From an uncultured Armatimonadota bacterium (GTDB lineage: Bacteria > Armatimonadota > Fimbriimonadia > Fimbriimonadales > Fimbriimonadaceae), in NCBI GenBank assembly GCA_903833215.1, contig CAILEM010000153.1, forward strand, positions 186,001-250,000: a DNA stretch of 64,000 nucleotides. The letters are read 5' to 3'. Shown one piece after another: positions 8,330-17,802 of this stretch; the stretch's first letter is position 1; the number at the start of each line of letters is the position of its first letter. The notes beneath the pieces were generated by a model. The model had not been told where the DNA came from and did no database searches. It saw only the letters and a program-made list of their open reading frames with translations. The translations under genes were made by a program, and so were the position numbers.

Positions 8330-11300
8330 TCAGGGATTGATCTTGCCGTCTTTGCCTATGGCAGGCAGCTTGGTTCGCTGCTGCTTCTTCGGCTGCTTGT
8401 CGAGTTGCTGGAGGAGGTACTTGATCGCTGCCTCTAGCTGCGGGTCTTGGCCGTCGGCGACGAGGTCGGGACGGTTGTCGACATCGATGTCAGGGTCAAC
8501 ACCGTGGTTTTCAGCAATGATCTCGTTCGTCGCGCGATCGTAGATGCTAAACGAAGGGGCCGTTACCGAGCCGCCATCGACCAACGGTGCGCCGGCACTG
8601 ATTCCGACCAGTCCACCCCAGGTTCGCTTTCCGATCAGCGGACCAAGCTTGGCTTGCTTAAACATCCACGGGAAGAAGTCTCCGCCGGATCCGGCGTAGC
8701 CATTGATGAGCATCGCCTTTGGACCTTCGATGGCCGATTCTTCAGGGTTATCCACTCCATGTCTTGGCTGGATCACAGCCTTCACCTTTCGGGCGAGGGT
8801 ATCCACGAACCAGGGCTGGATGTAGCCTCCACCGTTCCATCGCTCGTCGACGATCATCGCGTCCTTATCCACTTGTGGATAGAATCCGCGAACGAAGTCG
8901 ATCGAACCTTGAGCGGCAGTGTCGGAGATGTGCATGTAACCGATGCGACCACCGGACAGTTCCGCGACCTTCTTTCGGTTGTTCTCAACGAACTCCGTAT
9001 AGCGAAGCTGCATCTCTGTCGCAATGGGGAACACCCGGACTTTTCGTGCGCCGGTCAGACTCGCTGTCGAGTTGACAGTGAGCGTCACGCCACGTCCAAC
9101 CTTGTTCACGAGCAGTGAATCCGGGTTGGTCGTCGCTGAAACTGGCTGGCCATCGATCTCAAGGAGATAGTCCCCTGGATTGACTTCAACGGCAGGATCT
9201 CCAAGTGGTCCGATTCGACTGGAGTCGAAAGACAGACCCTTGTAGATCTTCTTGAACTTGATATGATCGCCAGCCGCCTCGTAATCGGCACCAAGGTGAC
9301 CAATAGGCACCGGACGAATGGCGACACCGAGGTCTCCACCTTGGACGTAGGCGTGGCTGGTTCCAAGTTCGCCGACCATCAAACCGAGAACGTAGCTGAG
9401 ATCCCAACGATTGTTAACGAACTTCAGATACTCGTGATAGTGCTTACCGACGGCAAGCCAGTCCATTCCCTTGAAGCTCTCGTCGTAGAAGTTGTCCTTC
9501 TCAAACCGCCAAGCTTCCCAGAAGATCTGGTTCCACTCCGCGCGAGGATCGATCGTTGCTTCGACTGCGCTCGTATCAACCTTGCCCTGACCAACCGCGT
9601 TACCTGGTCGCGCATCGATGACACCCAATGTTCCGCCGACCAGGTACGCGATCTTGGTTCGATTCTGGTTGAACGTGAGCGGTCCGACCGCGTTAGGCAG
9701 GATCGGGGCGGGCTCGCGCGAACCCATATCGAACTTCATCAGCGTTCCGTTCGTGTTGTAGAACACGCCGTTGTTTGAACCGACGAGGCCACCGTAGTTG
9801 CCGTTCGGCATAGGCAACGCCATGACTCGGTTTCCGATCCCATCGAGATCGATCTTGAGTGAATTATCGGGGACAGCGGCGGGAGCAGCACCGGGCGCGG
9901 CAGGAGCCTTGCCCTTGGGTGGAGCGCCAGCGGCAAGAGGAGCACCAGGACCCTCAGCCTCTTCATCACCAGGGGCGATCAACGGATTCGGCGTCCCTTT
10001 CGTGAGGGGGATGAAGTAGATCTTGTCCGCATTCTCGACTTTGAGGCTGAATTCGTAAGAGCCGTAAGTCGGTCCAAACGTTCGAGCAGAGACGAGATAG
10101 AGATATTTGCCGTTCAAGTCAAACGACACATTCGAATCATTGAAGTTACCGTCGGTGACCTTTGTTTTCTTGCCCGTCGCCACCTCATAGAGGTAAAGCG
10201 AGGCGAATTGATTTGACCCGGCTTCGGTGTAGGCAATCCACTTGCTGTCTGGCGAGACATCGATGCTGGTCATGCCGTAACGCGATTCGAGGGCAAGCTT
10301 GGTCTGCTTCGTGGCGAGATCAAGGATCAGATACTTGTTGTCGACCGTCGCAATGCCAAGGGATTTTCCGTCGGGAAAATACTCAAACTGCGCAATGGAG
10401 TAAGGGCTGTTCTTCGTGAGTTGGGTCGCTTCTCCGCCCGCTTGCGGCTTCGAATAGATCTCGTACTGGCCCGTTGCATCGCTCATATAAGCGATGGTCT
10501 TTCCATCTGGAGACCACTGTGCGAACCGCTCGCGAGATGCGGGCGTGTTCGTCAAATTGCGCGTATCGCCTTGCTTAGCAGGAACCGAGAAGATCTCGCC
10601 TCGCGCTTCCACAGCAAGCCTAACTCCGCTCGGAGAAAGCCCCATTGAGGTGACCTGCGTTCCGAGCGGCCGAATGTACGGACGCGCGATCAGGTTCTCA
10701 CTGGCGATATGGGGCGCGAGCCGATTCGTCGCACGTGTCGCGATATCGTAGGTGAACAGATAGCCGTCACGCTCATAAACGATGGTCTTGCCATCGGTCG
10801 ATGGGTAACGAATATCGGCATCCGTATTCTTCGTGATCTGGGTTTCAGACTTCTTGTCGAGGTTATACGAGAAGAGGTTGAGCGTTCCCGTGTCCTTGTC
10901 GCTGATGAAGTAAACCTCTCGGCCCGCAATCATCGGGAAGTACGACTGCTCTCGCTTACTCGGAAGCTCGGAGTACTTGTTCTCAACGAAGTTATAGAAC
11001 GAGATCTTGCCTTGAGTGCCACCCCGATAGTGACGCCAGTTGAAGGCGTACGAATTCATGCGGCTGTAGGCCATGGCCTTTCCATCGCCGAAGTACGATA
11101 GCTCGGCAATTTCGTTGATCTTTGTTGCTACGGGCAAACCGCCCTTCGGATCGATCAGCCAAAGTCGCGCCTGCCGGTTGATGAAGTTACCGGCAACGCT
11201 GGAGTAGGCGATCTTGCCGTCTGGCGTCCAACCCAGGCAGTTATCCGGCTCGGCATCGAAGGTCAAGCGCTTGGGCTCGCCACCCTCGATGGGAATAACG

Positions 11301-11569
11301 TAGATATTGGTGGCACCGTCGTACATGCCGGTGAAAGCAACCCACTTACCATCGGGAGAGATCTTAGGTCGAATCTCCATCCCAGGATGGCTCGTAAGTC
11401 GCCGGGCAAGTTCGCTGCCGTGCGTCTTGGTAACCCATAGGTCACCTGCATAACTGAAAACGACGGTGTCGCCGTTGATTGCTGGCGTGCGCATTAACCT
11501 AGGTTCGGTAACGTCGCCGCTCTGACCCGCCATGGCGATAGCCGCCGCAGTCACAAGGATAAGGCTCAA
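8330..11569 (-). CDS. Tricorn protease homologue (S41)
   Basis: The 1079-residue protein has a signal peptide, then two beta-propellers with repeated SPDGKWVAF/SPDGKTIAY blades (residues ~20-680), a PDZ-like domain (~780-860), and a C-terminal S41 catalytic domain. GYAGSGGDFFP near residue 957 carries the nucleophile serine, and an IVDERWNGGG strand precedes it. Tricorn enzymes process peptides released by other proteases; the signal peptide puts this one outside the cytoplasm. An Ala/Pro/Gly-rich linker is inserted near residues 525-560. The start is TTG at 11569, supported by GGAGG nine bases upstream. Confidence 0.9.
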   Translation of the reverse strand: MSLILVTAAAIAMAGQSGDVTEPRLMRTPAINGDTVVFSYAGDLWVTKTHGSELARRLTSHPGMEIRPKISPDGKWVAFTGMYDGATNIYVIPIEGGEPKRLTFDAEPDNCLGWTPDGKIAYSSVAGNFINRQARLWLIDPKGGLPVATKINEIAELSYFGDGKAMAYSRMNSYAFNWRHYRGGTQGKISFYNFVENKYSELPSKREQSYFPMIAGREVYFISDKDTGTLNLFSYNLDKKSETQITKNTDADIRYPSTDGKTIVYERDGYLFTYDIATRATNRLAPHIASENLIARPYIRPLGTQVTSMGLSPSGVRLAVEARGEIFSVPAKQGDTRNLTNTPASRERFAQWSPDGKTIAYMSDATGQYEIYSKPQAGGEATQLTKNSPYSIAQFEYFPDGKSLGIATVDNKYLILDLATKQTKLALESRYGMTSIDVSPDSKWIAYTEAGSNQFASLYLYEVATGKKTKVTDGNFNDSNVSFDLNGKYLYLVSARTFGPTYGSYEFSLKVENADKIYFIPLTKGTPNPLIAPGDEEAEGPGAPLAAGAPPKGKAPAAPGAAPAAVPDNSLKIDLDGIGNRVMALPMPNGNYGGLVGSNNGVFYNTNGTLMKFDMGSREPAPILPNAVGPLTFNQNRTKIAYLVGGTLGVIDARPGNAVGQGKVDTSAVEATIDPRAEWNQIFWEAWRFEKDNFYDESFKGMDWLAVGKHYHEYLKFVNNRWDLSYVLGLMVGELGTSHAYVQGGDLGVAIRPVPIGHLGADYEAAGDHIKFKKIYKGLSFDSSRIGPLGDPAVEVNPGDYLLEIDGQPVSATTNPDSLLVNKVGRGVTLTVNSTASLTGARKVRVFPIATEMQLRYTEFVENNRKKVAELSGGRIGYMHISDTAAQGSIDFVRGFYPQVDKDAMIVDERWNGGGYIQPWFVDTLARKVKAVIQPRHGVDNPEESAIEGPKAMLINGYAGSGGDFFPWMFKQAKLGPLIGKRTWGGLVGISAGAPLVDGGSVTAPSFSIYDRATNEIIAENHGVDPDIDVDNRPDLVADGQDPQLEAAIKYLLQQLDKQPKKQQRTKLPAIGKDGKINP

Positions 11570-11680
11570 ATAAAAATCCCTCCGCTTAACAAAGCAAGTA
11601 TGCGCCCAAGGAGGGCGCCACCGTAATACCTTTCGAGACTATTGGTGGGTTCCAAATTTTGCTATTCAGAACCCAGCCTG

Positions 11681-12838
11681 CTACTTTTCATTGCCCAAAA
11701 GCTGGCCGCCGCCCTTCGACTGGCGCCATGCATCTCGCCACCGATGAACATCGACCGTACCCATTTCTGGTTTGGGAGCCCGCTCCTCTACCGTGGGTAG
11801 AGGCGGGAACGGCTTACTGGGCGTGGTTTGATACCAATAGGCAACGCTCGCCAGGTCGAGAGTTAGGCAGTTCGCGTGCCCATGTTCGATGCTCGCACGT
11901 AGCGATTTCTTGAACCGAATCGGATCCTCGAGGTGGAATCGATATACATGGGTTCGGCCAAGCCATCCGAATCTCGGACTGTCGTTGTTGCGTCCCGGCG
12001 CCCGAGCAGTTCCGAAATACGGGTGGTTGTACTGCTCGTCGGGGCACCAGCTCTGGTTAAAGTAGTCCTCGGTCCCGGTTCCGTGTGCGCTTCCTGGCCA
12101 GGCTTCTCCATCGACAATGAACATGTCGTCTCCCTCGCCGTACCAGACTGGGGTAGGACAGTTGATGTAGTAATTGACGCCAACGTAGTGACCGGTCCCT
12201 TCCGGATTGCAGAACAGATAGTTATTCTCGTCAGTGGGGTTGTTGGGGAAGCCGCCAAAAATGGTCCACTCATTCTCTACATCACCACCCAATCCGACGT
12301 TGTCGGTCTGGCCCTCCGGCTTCGTCAATTCCTGGTGATACCAAGCGTGGAATCGTCCAATGTCCGTTCCAATTTTGGCGTGCTCTTCATAGTCGACGTA
12401 ATAGTAAAAGGCGTCAACTTCCTCAGTTCCCTGGTTCTCAACCGTGATGCGGGCTCCATCGCCAAATGGCATCGGGAAGTAGCAGACGAGGGCATTACCG
12501 TTAGCCGGTGCGGCGGCCAAGGGTTGCGAGATGAAGTTGTACTTCATTCCCCACCCTTGGCCAAAGAAATCGCCAATGGGTGACTCGACCGATGGGTGCT
12601 CTTGCCCGTCCCAGTAAGCTCGAAAGACCAAGTTACGTCGATGCAACTCGTCTTTACACGAGATCGTGATCCAAATATGCTTCACGATGCCCGCGCCGGA
12701 GATGTCGGCTAGGGTGAGGGTTTCGCCTTTAGGGATCCTGATGCAGTCGCCATTTCCGCCAGCGCGATCAAAGCTGGAGATGCGTTTGCTCTTGGCGTCG
12801 ATGATTTGAGCGAGATTGGCAAGCGGGCCATGTGACAT
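11681..12838 (-). CDS. GH172 (DUF2961) glycoside hydrolase
   Basis: The 385-residue protein is a full-length DUF2961 domain, the family now classed as GH172, whose known members act on fructofuranosides and arabinofuranosides. Conserved features include SSFDRAGGNGD near residue 21, KHIWITI near 53, and GTGTEDYFNQSW in the second half, which holds the acidic active-site region. No signal peptide is present, so it is probably cytoplasmic. It precedes the rhamnose genes and follows an orphan DUF433 gene. Exact substrate is unknown. Confidence 0.85.
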   Translation of the reverse strand: MSHGPLANLAQIIDAKSKRISSFDRAGGNGDCIRIPKGETLTLADISGAGIVKHIWITISCKDELHRRNLVFRAYWDGQEHPSVESPIGDFFGQGWGMKYNFISQPLAAAPANGNALVCYFPMPFGDGARITVENQGTEEVDAFYYYVDYEEHAKIGTDIGRFHAWYHQELTKPEGQTDNVGLGGDVENEWTIFGGFPNNPTDENNYLFCNPEGTGHYVGVNYYINCPTPVWYGEGDDMFIVDGEAWPGSAHGTGTEDYFNQSWCPDEQYNHPYFGTARAPGRNNDSPRFGWLGRTHVYRFHLEDPIRFKKSLRASIEHGHANCLTLDLASVAYWYQTTPSKPFPPLPTVEERAPKPEMGTVDVHRWRDAWRQSKGGGQLLGNEK

Positions 12839-12882
12839 GCCCTATTTTCCCTGTTTAGGAATCGAGAAGGTTTGCGAAAGCC

Positions 12883-13104
12883 CTATAAAGTTAGGGACTG
12901 GCGCTCAGGTGCAATCATCCGCTCAGCACCTTGCTCAAGAAATGCGATGACAACGTCTCTCGTAACTGAAGGGAACTCGCTTAGGAAGGTGTTGACCGTT
13001 TCACCCGTCTCAATAAAGTCAAGCAATGTTTGAACAGGAACTTTGCTGCCAGCAAACACAGGCGTGCCCCACATGATATCTGGGTCAACGGTGACTGTCT
13101 TCAT
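12883..13104 (-). CDS. DUF433 antitoxin-like protein
   Basis: The 73-residue product matches the short DUF433 family: TVDPDIMWGTPVFAGSKVPV is the usual N-terminal signature, followed by a short helical stretch. DUF433 proteins are normally antitoxins encoded next to a DUF5615 PIN-like toxin. No such toxin lies on either side here; the downstream gene is GH172. It may be an orphan antitoxin or have another regulatory role. Confidence 0.75.
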   Translation of the reverse strand: MKTVTVDPDIMWGTPVFAGSKVPVQTLLDFIETGETVNTFLSEFPSVTRDVVIAFLEQGAERMIAPERQSLTL

Positions 13105-13126
13105 GCCCTACATTCTATAGCAACTC

Positions 13127-13155
13127 TTGTCAGAGTGTTAGGTGTTCTTCATACT
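13127..13155 (+). promoter_or_regulatory. Promoter of the rhamnose aldolase operon
   Basis: TTGTCA (13127-13132) and CATACT (13150-13155) are 17 bases apart. This gives a leader of about 65 bases to the ATG at 13226. The TGCATaCGaATGCA operator of the LacI gene is not present here. Confidence 0.4.
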
Positions 13156-13225
13156 TCCCAAAAAACGTCCGATTTGGAATAGAATGAACGCGTTTATCGG
13201 GCAACCTTAGATTCGAATAGCCATC

Positions 13226-15391
13226 ATGAACCTTAGATATTTACAAGATCGCTGGAATGAAACTGATACACAGGGAATGGACGAAGCTGATCTCCTCCGA
13301 TATCGGTCCAACCTCCTCGGAGCCGACCTCCGGCTCACCAATTTCGGCGGAGGAAATACCTCGGCCAAGATCGTGGAACAGGATCCCATTACGGGTGAAT
13401 CCGTCCTCGTTCTTTGGGTGAAAGGCAGCGGCGGGGATCTAGGAACAATCCAGCGCGATGGCTTCGCGACACTCTATCAGGACCGACTGTTGGCACTCAA
13501 AGGAAAATACCAAGGCGTCCATGAAGAGGATGCAATGGCAGACAAATATGCCCTCTGCACGTTTGCCAACAACCCGAGAGCAGCCAGCATCGACACTCCG
13601 TTGCACGGCTTCTTGCCATATAAACATGTCGACCATCTTCATCCCGACTGGGCGATCGCGCTGGCCGCTTGCGGAAATGGCCCTGAGCAACTCAATCGCC
13701 TCGAATCAGAGTCTGGAATCAAGCTGGCATGGTTGCCTTGGAAGCGTCCAGGATTCGAGCTGGGACTATGGCTTGAGGAGGCTGTCATAGCAAACCCAGG
13801 TTTGGATGGCGTCATTCTGGGTTCCCATGGACTCTTCACATGGGGAGGAACGAGCCGCGAGTCCTACCTAAATACACTGAGGGTCATTGACGGAATCGGC
13901 AGTTATCTCCTGCCTCGCATCGAAGCGAAAGGGAAACACCTGTTCGGCGGAGCCGTTCATGAGCCAAAAATCGACCGTGAGGAACTTGCCAATGAACTTC
14001 TACCGGTTCTTCGTGGCCATGTCGGTAGCGTCATCGGTCACTTCGACGGCGGCGAGACGGTGCTTCAATTTGTGAACAGCGCGCGTGCCAAAGCTCTTGC
14101 CTGGCAAGGAACGAGTTGTCCCGATCATTTCGTGCGCACCAAGGTCCGCCCCCTCTTCATTGAGTGGGATGGAAATGACGTTCAAGACGTCATCCAAGCG
14201 ATACCTTCCGCTTTTGCCGACTACCAACGGGACTATGAGGCGTACTACGAAGCAAACAAGCGACCGGATTCTCCGGCGATGCGGTCGGCTTCACCCACTG
14301 TCGTGCTGATCCCCGGTATCGGAATGTTTAGCTTTGGAAAAAGCAAAGCCGAAGCCCGGATCACCGGAGAATTCTATGTCAATGCAATCCACGTAATGGA
14401 AGGTGCCACTGCGTTGGACGATGCCTTGCCGGCCCAATCCAGCATTGATCCAAACCGCATCGTCGACAACTACGTCGCCTTGCCCCCATCGGAAGCATTT
14501 AACATCGAGTACTGGGCGTTGGAGGAAGCGAAGTTGAAGCGCATGCCACCGGAAAAGCCTCTCAGTCGAAAGGTTGCCGTCTTGGTGGGAGCGAGCCCTG
14601 GCATCGGCCACCATGTTGTCGAGCAACTGCTTACGGCAGGTGCCCATGTTGCGGTTGCAGACATCAATCCGGATGTCGTCACCGAGACAGTGACCCATTT
14701 CCAAAAGAAGTTCGGTCACGAGTCCGTCACCGGCATCTCAGTCGATATCACCGAAAAGTCGTCGGTGGCAAAGGCATTCCGCGATGTCATCCGCAATTTC
14801 GGTGGCGTCGACATCGTGATCAACCTCGCCGCGATTTTCATAACATCGGACTCAGATACCGGACAAAACACCGAGGCGCAGTGGCGAAAGACGCTTGACA
14901 TTAACCTCGTCGGCAACGTGACGTTGGCGTACGAGGCACAAAAAATCATCTCGAAGCAAAGATCGAACGGCAGCATCGTGCTGACGAGTAGCGCTAATGG
15001 CGTCGTCCCCAAAAAGGGCAGCCTTGCCTACGATGTGAGTAAGTCGGCCCTCAACCACCTGGTACGCGAACTAGCCCTTGAGCTATCCCCACATATCCGA
15101 GTCAACGCGGTCGCACCCGCGACCGTCGTTGAAGGCTCACAGCAATTCCCTCGAGAACGGGTTGTCAGTTCGCTAGCGAAGTATCAGATCGACTTCGCGG
15201 AGTCCGAATCACTAGAAGATTTAAGATCCAAACTTGCACATTTCTACGCGACAAGAACGCTTCTCAAGGTGCCAGTTAGCCCCGCGAAGGTGGCCGAGTC
15301 GATTGTCCATCTTGCTTCCGATTCGACGTCTCTCACCACCGGTCACATCTTCCCCGTCGACGCGGGGCTTGCAGAAGCGTTTCTTCGATAG
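13226..15391 (+). CDS. rhaE: Bifunctional rhamnulose-1-P aldolase / lactaldehyde dehydrogenase-type SDR
   Basis: The 721-residue protein fuses a class II aldolase domain (residues ~1-420) to a C-terminal short-chain dehydrogenase (~450-721). The aldolase part has the zinc histidines HVDHLHPD near 134 and GSHGLFTWGG near 200. The SDR part has the VGASPGIG cofactor loop near 453 and AYDVSKSALNHLV with catalytic Tyr/Lys near 602. The family cleaves L-rhamnulose-1-phosphate to dihydroxyacetone phosphate and L-lactaldehyde, and oxidises the lactaldehyde. Length and order match known bifunctional enzymes. A rhamnosidase gene follows after 17 bases. The symbol is by family role only. Confidence 0.9.
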   Translation: MNLRYLQDRWNETDTQGMDEADLLRYRSNLLGADLRLTNFGGGNTSAKIVEQDPITGESVLVLWVKGSGGDLGTIQRDGFATLYQDRLLALKGKYQGVHEEDAMADKYALCTFANNPRAASIDTPLHGFLPYKHVDHLHPDWAIALAACGNGPEQLNRLESESGIKLAWLPWKRPGFELGLWLEEAVIANPGLDGVILGSHGLFTWGGTSRESYLNTLRVIDGIGSYLLPRIEAKGKHLFGGAVHEPKIDREELANELLPVLRGHVGSVIGHFDGGETVLQFVNSARAKALAWQGTSCPDHFVRTKVRPLFIEWDGNDVQDVIQAIPSAFADYQRDYEAYYEANKRPDSPAMRSASPTVVLIPGIGMFSFGKSKAEARITGEFYVNAIHVMEGATALDDALPAQSSIDPNRIVDNYVALPPSEAFNIEYWALEEAKLKRMPPEKPLSRKVAVLVGASPGIGHHVVEQLLTAGAHVAVADINPDVVTETVTHFQKKFGHESVTGISVDITEKSSVAKAFRDVIRNFGGVDIVINLAAIFITSDSDTGQNTEAQWRKTLDINLVGNVTLAYEAQKIISKQRSNGSIVLTSSANGVVPKKGSLAYDVSKSALNHLVRELALELSPHIRVNAVAPATVVEGSQQFPRERVVSSLAKYQIDFAESESLEDLRSKLAHFYATRTLLKVPVSPAKVAESIVHLASDSTSLTTGHIFPVDAGLAEAFLR

Positions 15392-15408
15392 AACCAGGTC
15401 AACCCAAC

Positions 15409-17802
15409 ATGCGCGTTCAACTTCAATCACAGCCATTTCCCGTCGATCCAAAGACATTGCCCTGGGAGCATCGTGGCCAATGGCCCTGCAAATGGGTGCA
15501 TAGCCCGAAATCCGGAGCGACACCCCATGTCACCGCCTATCGGCTTCAATTCCAAGTCGTTGAGGCAGCTACTGTGCGCGTCCATGTCACCGCCGATGAG
15601 CGGTATGAGTTGTTCCTCGATGGCACCCGAATCGGACGTGGCAGTGAGCGCGGAGATGCCAATAACTGGTTCTTTGAGTCCTACGATCTGGACTTGTCTC
15701 AAGGTGACCATACAATCGTTGCCCGTGTATTCAGTCTTGGTGACTCTGCTGCGTTTGCCCAGATGACAGTTCGACCTGGCTTCTTGCTGTGTCCTCAAGA
15801 ACATGCCTGGCAAGAGAAGATCGGCACCGGAAAGGCTCGGTGGGAAGCAAAACCGTTAGGCGGCTATCGCTTTGAGAGTCCGCAAGTCGCTTGGGGAACG
15901 GGAGCCAAGCTATCCATCCTGGGCGACCAATTTGATTGGGGGTTTGAGCATGGAATCGGGACGGGATGGCTTCCCGCAGAGATCGGGGGAGCAGGCGTCA
16001 CCCAGGCCGCTAACGATCAGGGCCCGTCTCAGTACCTTGCCCCAGGGCAACTGCTCCCTCAACTTGAGCGGCCATGGACACTCGGTCTTGTTCGACATGT
16101 CGCAAACAGTCCTTCGGCTCATACCGCTCCCATTGCCATTAACCATGCCGATGACTTACCCGCCGAACATGTAACTTGGCACCAGCTACTGCGTGAAGCC
16201 AAAAAGCTCATCGTGCCTGCGCACACACGCAAGCGTGTGATCATCGACTTAGAAGACTATGTTTGCGCTTACCCGGAGGTGGTTGTCTCTGGTGGAAAGG
16301 GCGGATCGGTTCGAATTCACTGGCAAGAGGCTTTGTACTCCAAGCTGAATACCGCTGAAAAGGGGAACCGAAACGAAATCGAGGGCAAGTTCTTCACGAA
16401 CTCCTGGAACACCCAAGACGGCGTTGGAGACACCTTCGTTACCGATGGCGGGTCACACCGCAGGTTCGAAACGCTTTGGTGGGAGTGCGGCCGCTACGTC
16501 GAGATCCTTGTCGAAACCGTTGATGAGTCATTGCAGATTGATTCAATAAGATTCCTCGAAACTCGGTATCCCATCGAGATGGAGGGGCACTTTGAAACGA
16601 ATGACCCTCGTTTCCGCGAACTCACACCGATCATGGTCCGGGTGCTCCAAATGTGCTCGCATGAGACTTATATGGATTGCCCATTCTACGAGCAGCTCCA
16701 GTACATCGGTGACACTCGCCTTCAGGTTTTGGCCACCTACTGCCTGACTCACGATGACCGGTTGCCACGAAAAGCCTTGGCAATGTTCGACGCCTCGCGG
16801 TTGCACTCGGGCCTTACCCAGTCAAGGTATCCCAGTCGCGTTCGACAGATCATCCCCCCCTTTTCTCTGTGGTGGGTCGCCATGGTTCACGACTTCCTCA
16901 TGTGGCGAGACGACCTTCAGTTCGTCAAAGCTCTCATGCCCGGAGTCCGGGCGGTCTTGGATGCGTATCGAGGCTATATCAACGAAGATGGATTCCTGAC
17001 CGCTGTCGAGGGATGGAACTTCGCCGATTGGGTACCCAATTGGAACGGTGGAGTTCCTCCCGACGGAACTTCGGGCGTGAGTGCCGTGCTCAACTATCAG
17101 GCAGCGCTTGCGTTCCTACTCGCCAGCGATCTAGAAAACGCGGTTGGCGAGCGTGAAATGGCGATCCACCACCGAAATACTTCGCACAGAATCTCTCAAG
17201 TTTCCAACCGTCACTTCTGGGACGAGCGGCGTGGACTCTTGGCCGACGACCTTGCTCACTCCCATTGGAGCGAGCACACTCAGTGTCTCGCCGTCCTCGG
17301 AGGGCAACTTTCGAAGCATCAACATGACCGCATTGCGCAAAGCCTCCTTACCGATCCAGAGATTGAACGAACCACCATCTACTTCTCCCACTATCTGTTC
17401 GAAACTTTGCACGCATTGAACCGGCCAGACAAGATCCAAGAACGGCTCGAGATGTGGTTCGGATTGAAGGCGCTTGGGTTCAAGACAACGCTTGAGCATC
17501 CCGAGCCGAGCAGGTCGGATTGTCATGCTTGGGGGGCACATCCGCTGTATCACTACTATGCCTCGTTCCTCGGCATCCGCCCGACAAGTCCAGGGTTCAA
17601 GACTCTCACCATTCGACCTCAATTCGGATCACTCGAATGGATCCGCGGCGATCTCCCTCATCCCAAAGGGCTCATCACTGTAGAACTGCATCAAGAGCAA
17701 GCCGGATTGGTCGGTGCGATCACGCTGCCTGAAGGAGTCACGGGAACACTTGAGCATGCGGGCCGGACGATTCACTTAACCGGCGGCAGGCAATCTATCT
17801 AG
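15409..17802 (+). CDS. Cytoplasmic alpha-L-rhamnosidase (GH78)
   Basis: The 797-residue protein has N-terminal beta-sandwich domains and a central (alpha/alpha)6 barrel of GH78. YMDCPFYEQLQYIGDTR near residue 422 matches the DCPxxExxxxxGD active-site signature, with the Glu retained. It has no signal peptide, so it should act inside the cell on imported rhamnosides. It is shorter than the exported GH78 enzyme of this window. It is 17 bp downstream of the aldolase gene and certainly cotranscribed. Its last bases overlap the convergent GNAT gene. Confidence 0.87.
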   Translation: MRVQLQSQPFPVDPKTLPWEHRGQWPCKWVHSPKSGATPHVTAYRLQFQVVEAATVRVHVTADERYELFLDGTRIGRGSERGDANNWFFESYDLDLSQGDHTIVARVFSLGDSAAFAQMTVRPGFLLCPQEHAWQEKIGTGKARWEAKPLGGYRFESPQVAWGTGAKLSILGDQFDWGFEHGIGTGWLPAEIGGAGVTQAANDQGPSQYLAPGQLLPQLERPWTLGLVRHVANSPSAHTAPIAINHADDLPAEHVTWHQLLREAKKLIVPAHTRKRVIIDLEDYVCAYPEVVVSGGKGGSVRIHWQEALYSKLNTAEKGNRNEIEGKFFTNSWNTQDGVGDTFVTDGGSHRRFETLWWECGRYVEILVETVDESLQIDSIRFLETRYPIEMEGHFETNDPRFRELTPIMVRVLQMCSHETYMDCPFYEQLQYIGDTRLQVLATYCLTHDDRLPRKALAMFDASRLHSGLTQSRYPSRVRQIIPPFSLWWVAMVHDFLMWRDDLQFVKALMPGVRAVLDAYRGYINEDGFLTAVEGWNFADWVPNWNGGVPPDGTSGVSAVLNYQAALAFLLASDLENAVGEREMAIHHRNTSHRISQVSNRHFWDERRGLLADDLAHSHWSEHTQCLAVLGGQLSKHQHDRIAQSLLTDPEIERTTIYFSHYLFETLHALNRPDKIQERLEMWFGLKALGFKTTLEHPEPSRSDCHAWGAHPLYHYYASFLGIRPTSPGFKTLTIRPQFGSLEWIRGDLPHPKGLITVELHQEQAGLVGAITLPEGVTGTLEHAGRTIHLTGGRQSI

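Noticed and set aside
7807-8543. Plus-strand frames of 109 and 136 codons
   Set aside because: They run over hairpin repeats and then the terminator and 3' end of the Tricorn gene; Arg/Ser/Pro-rich with no motif.
8447-9118. Plus-strand frame of 223 codons
   Set aside because: It is a shadow of the Tricorn catalytic domain on the other strand.
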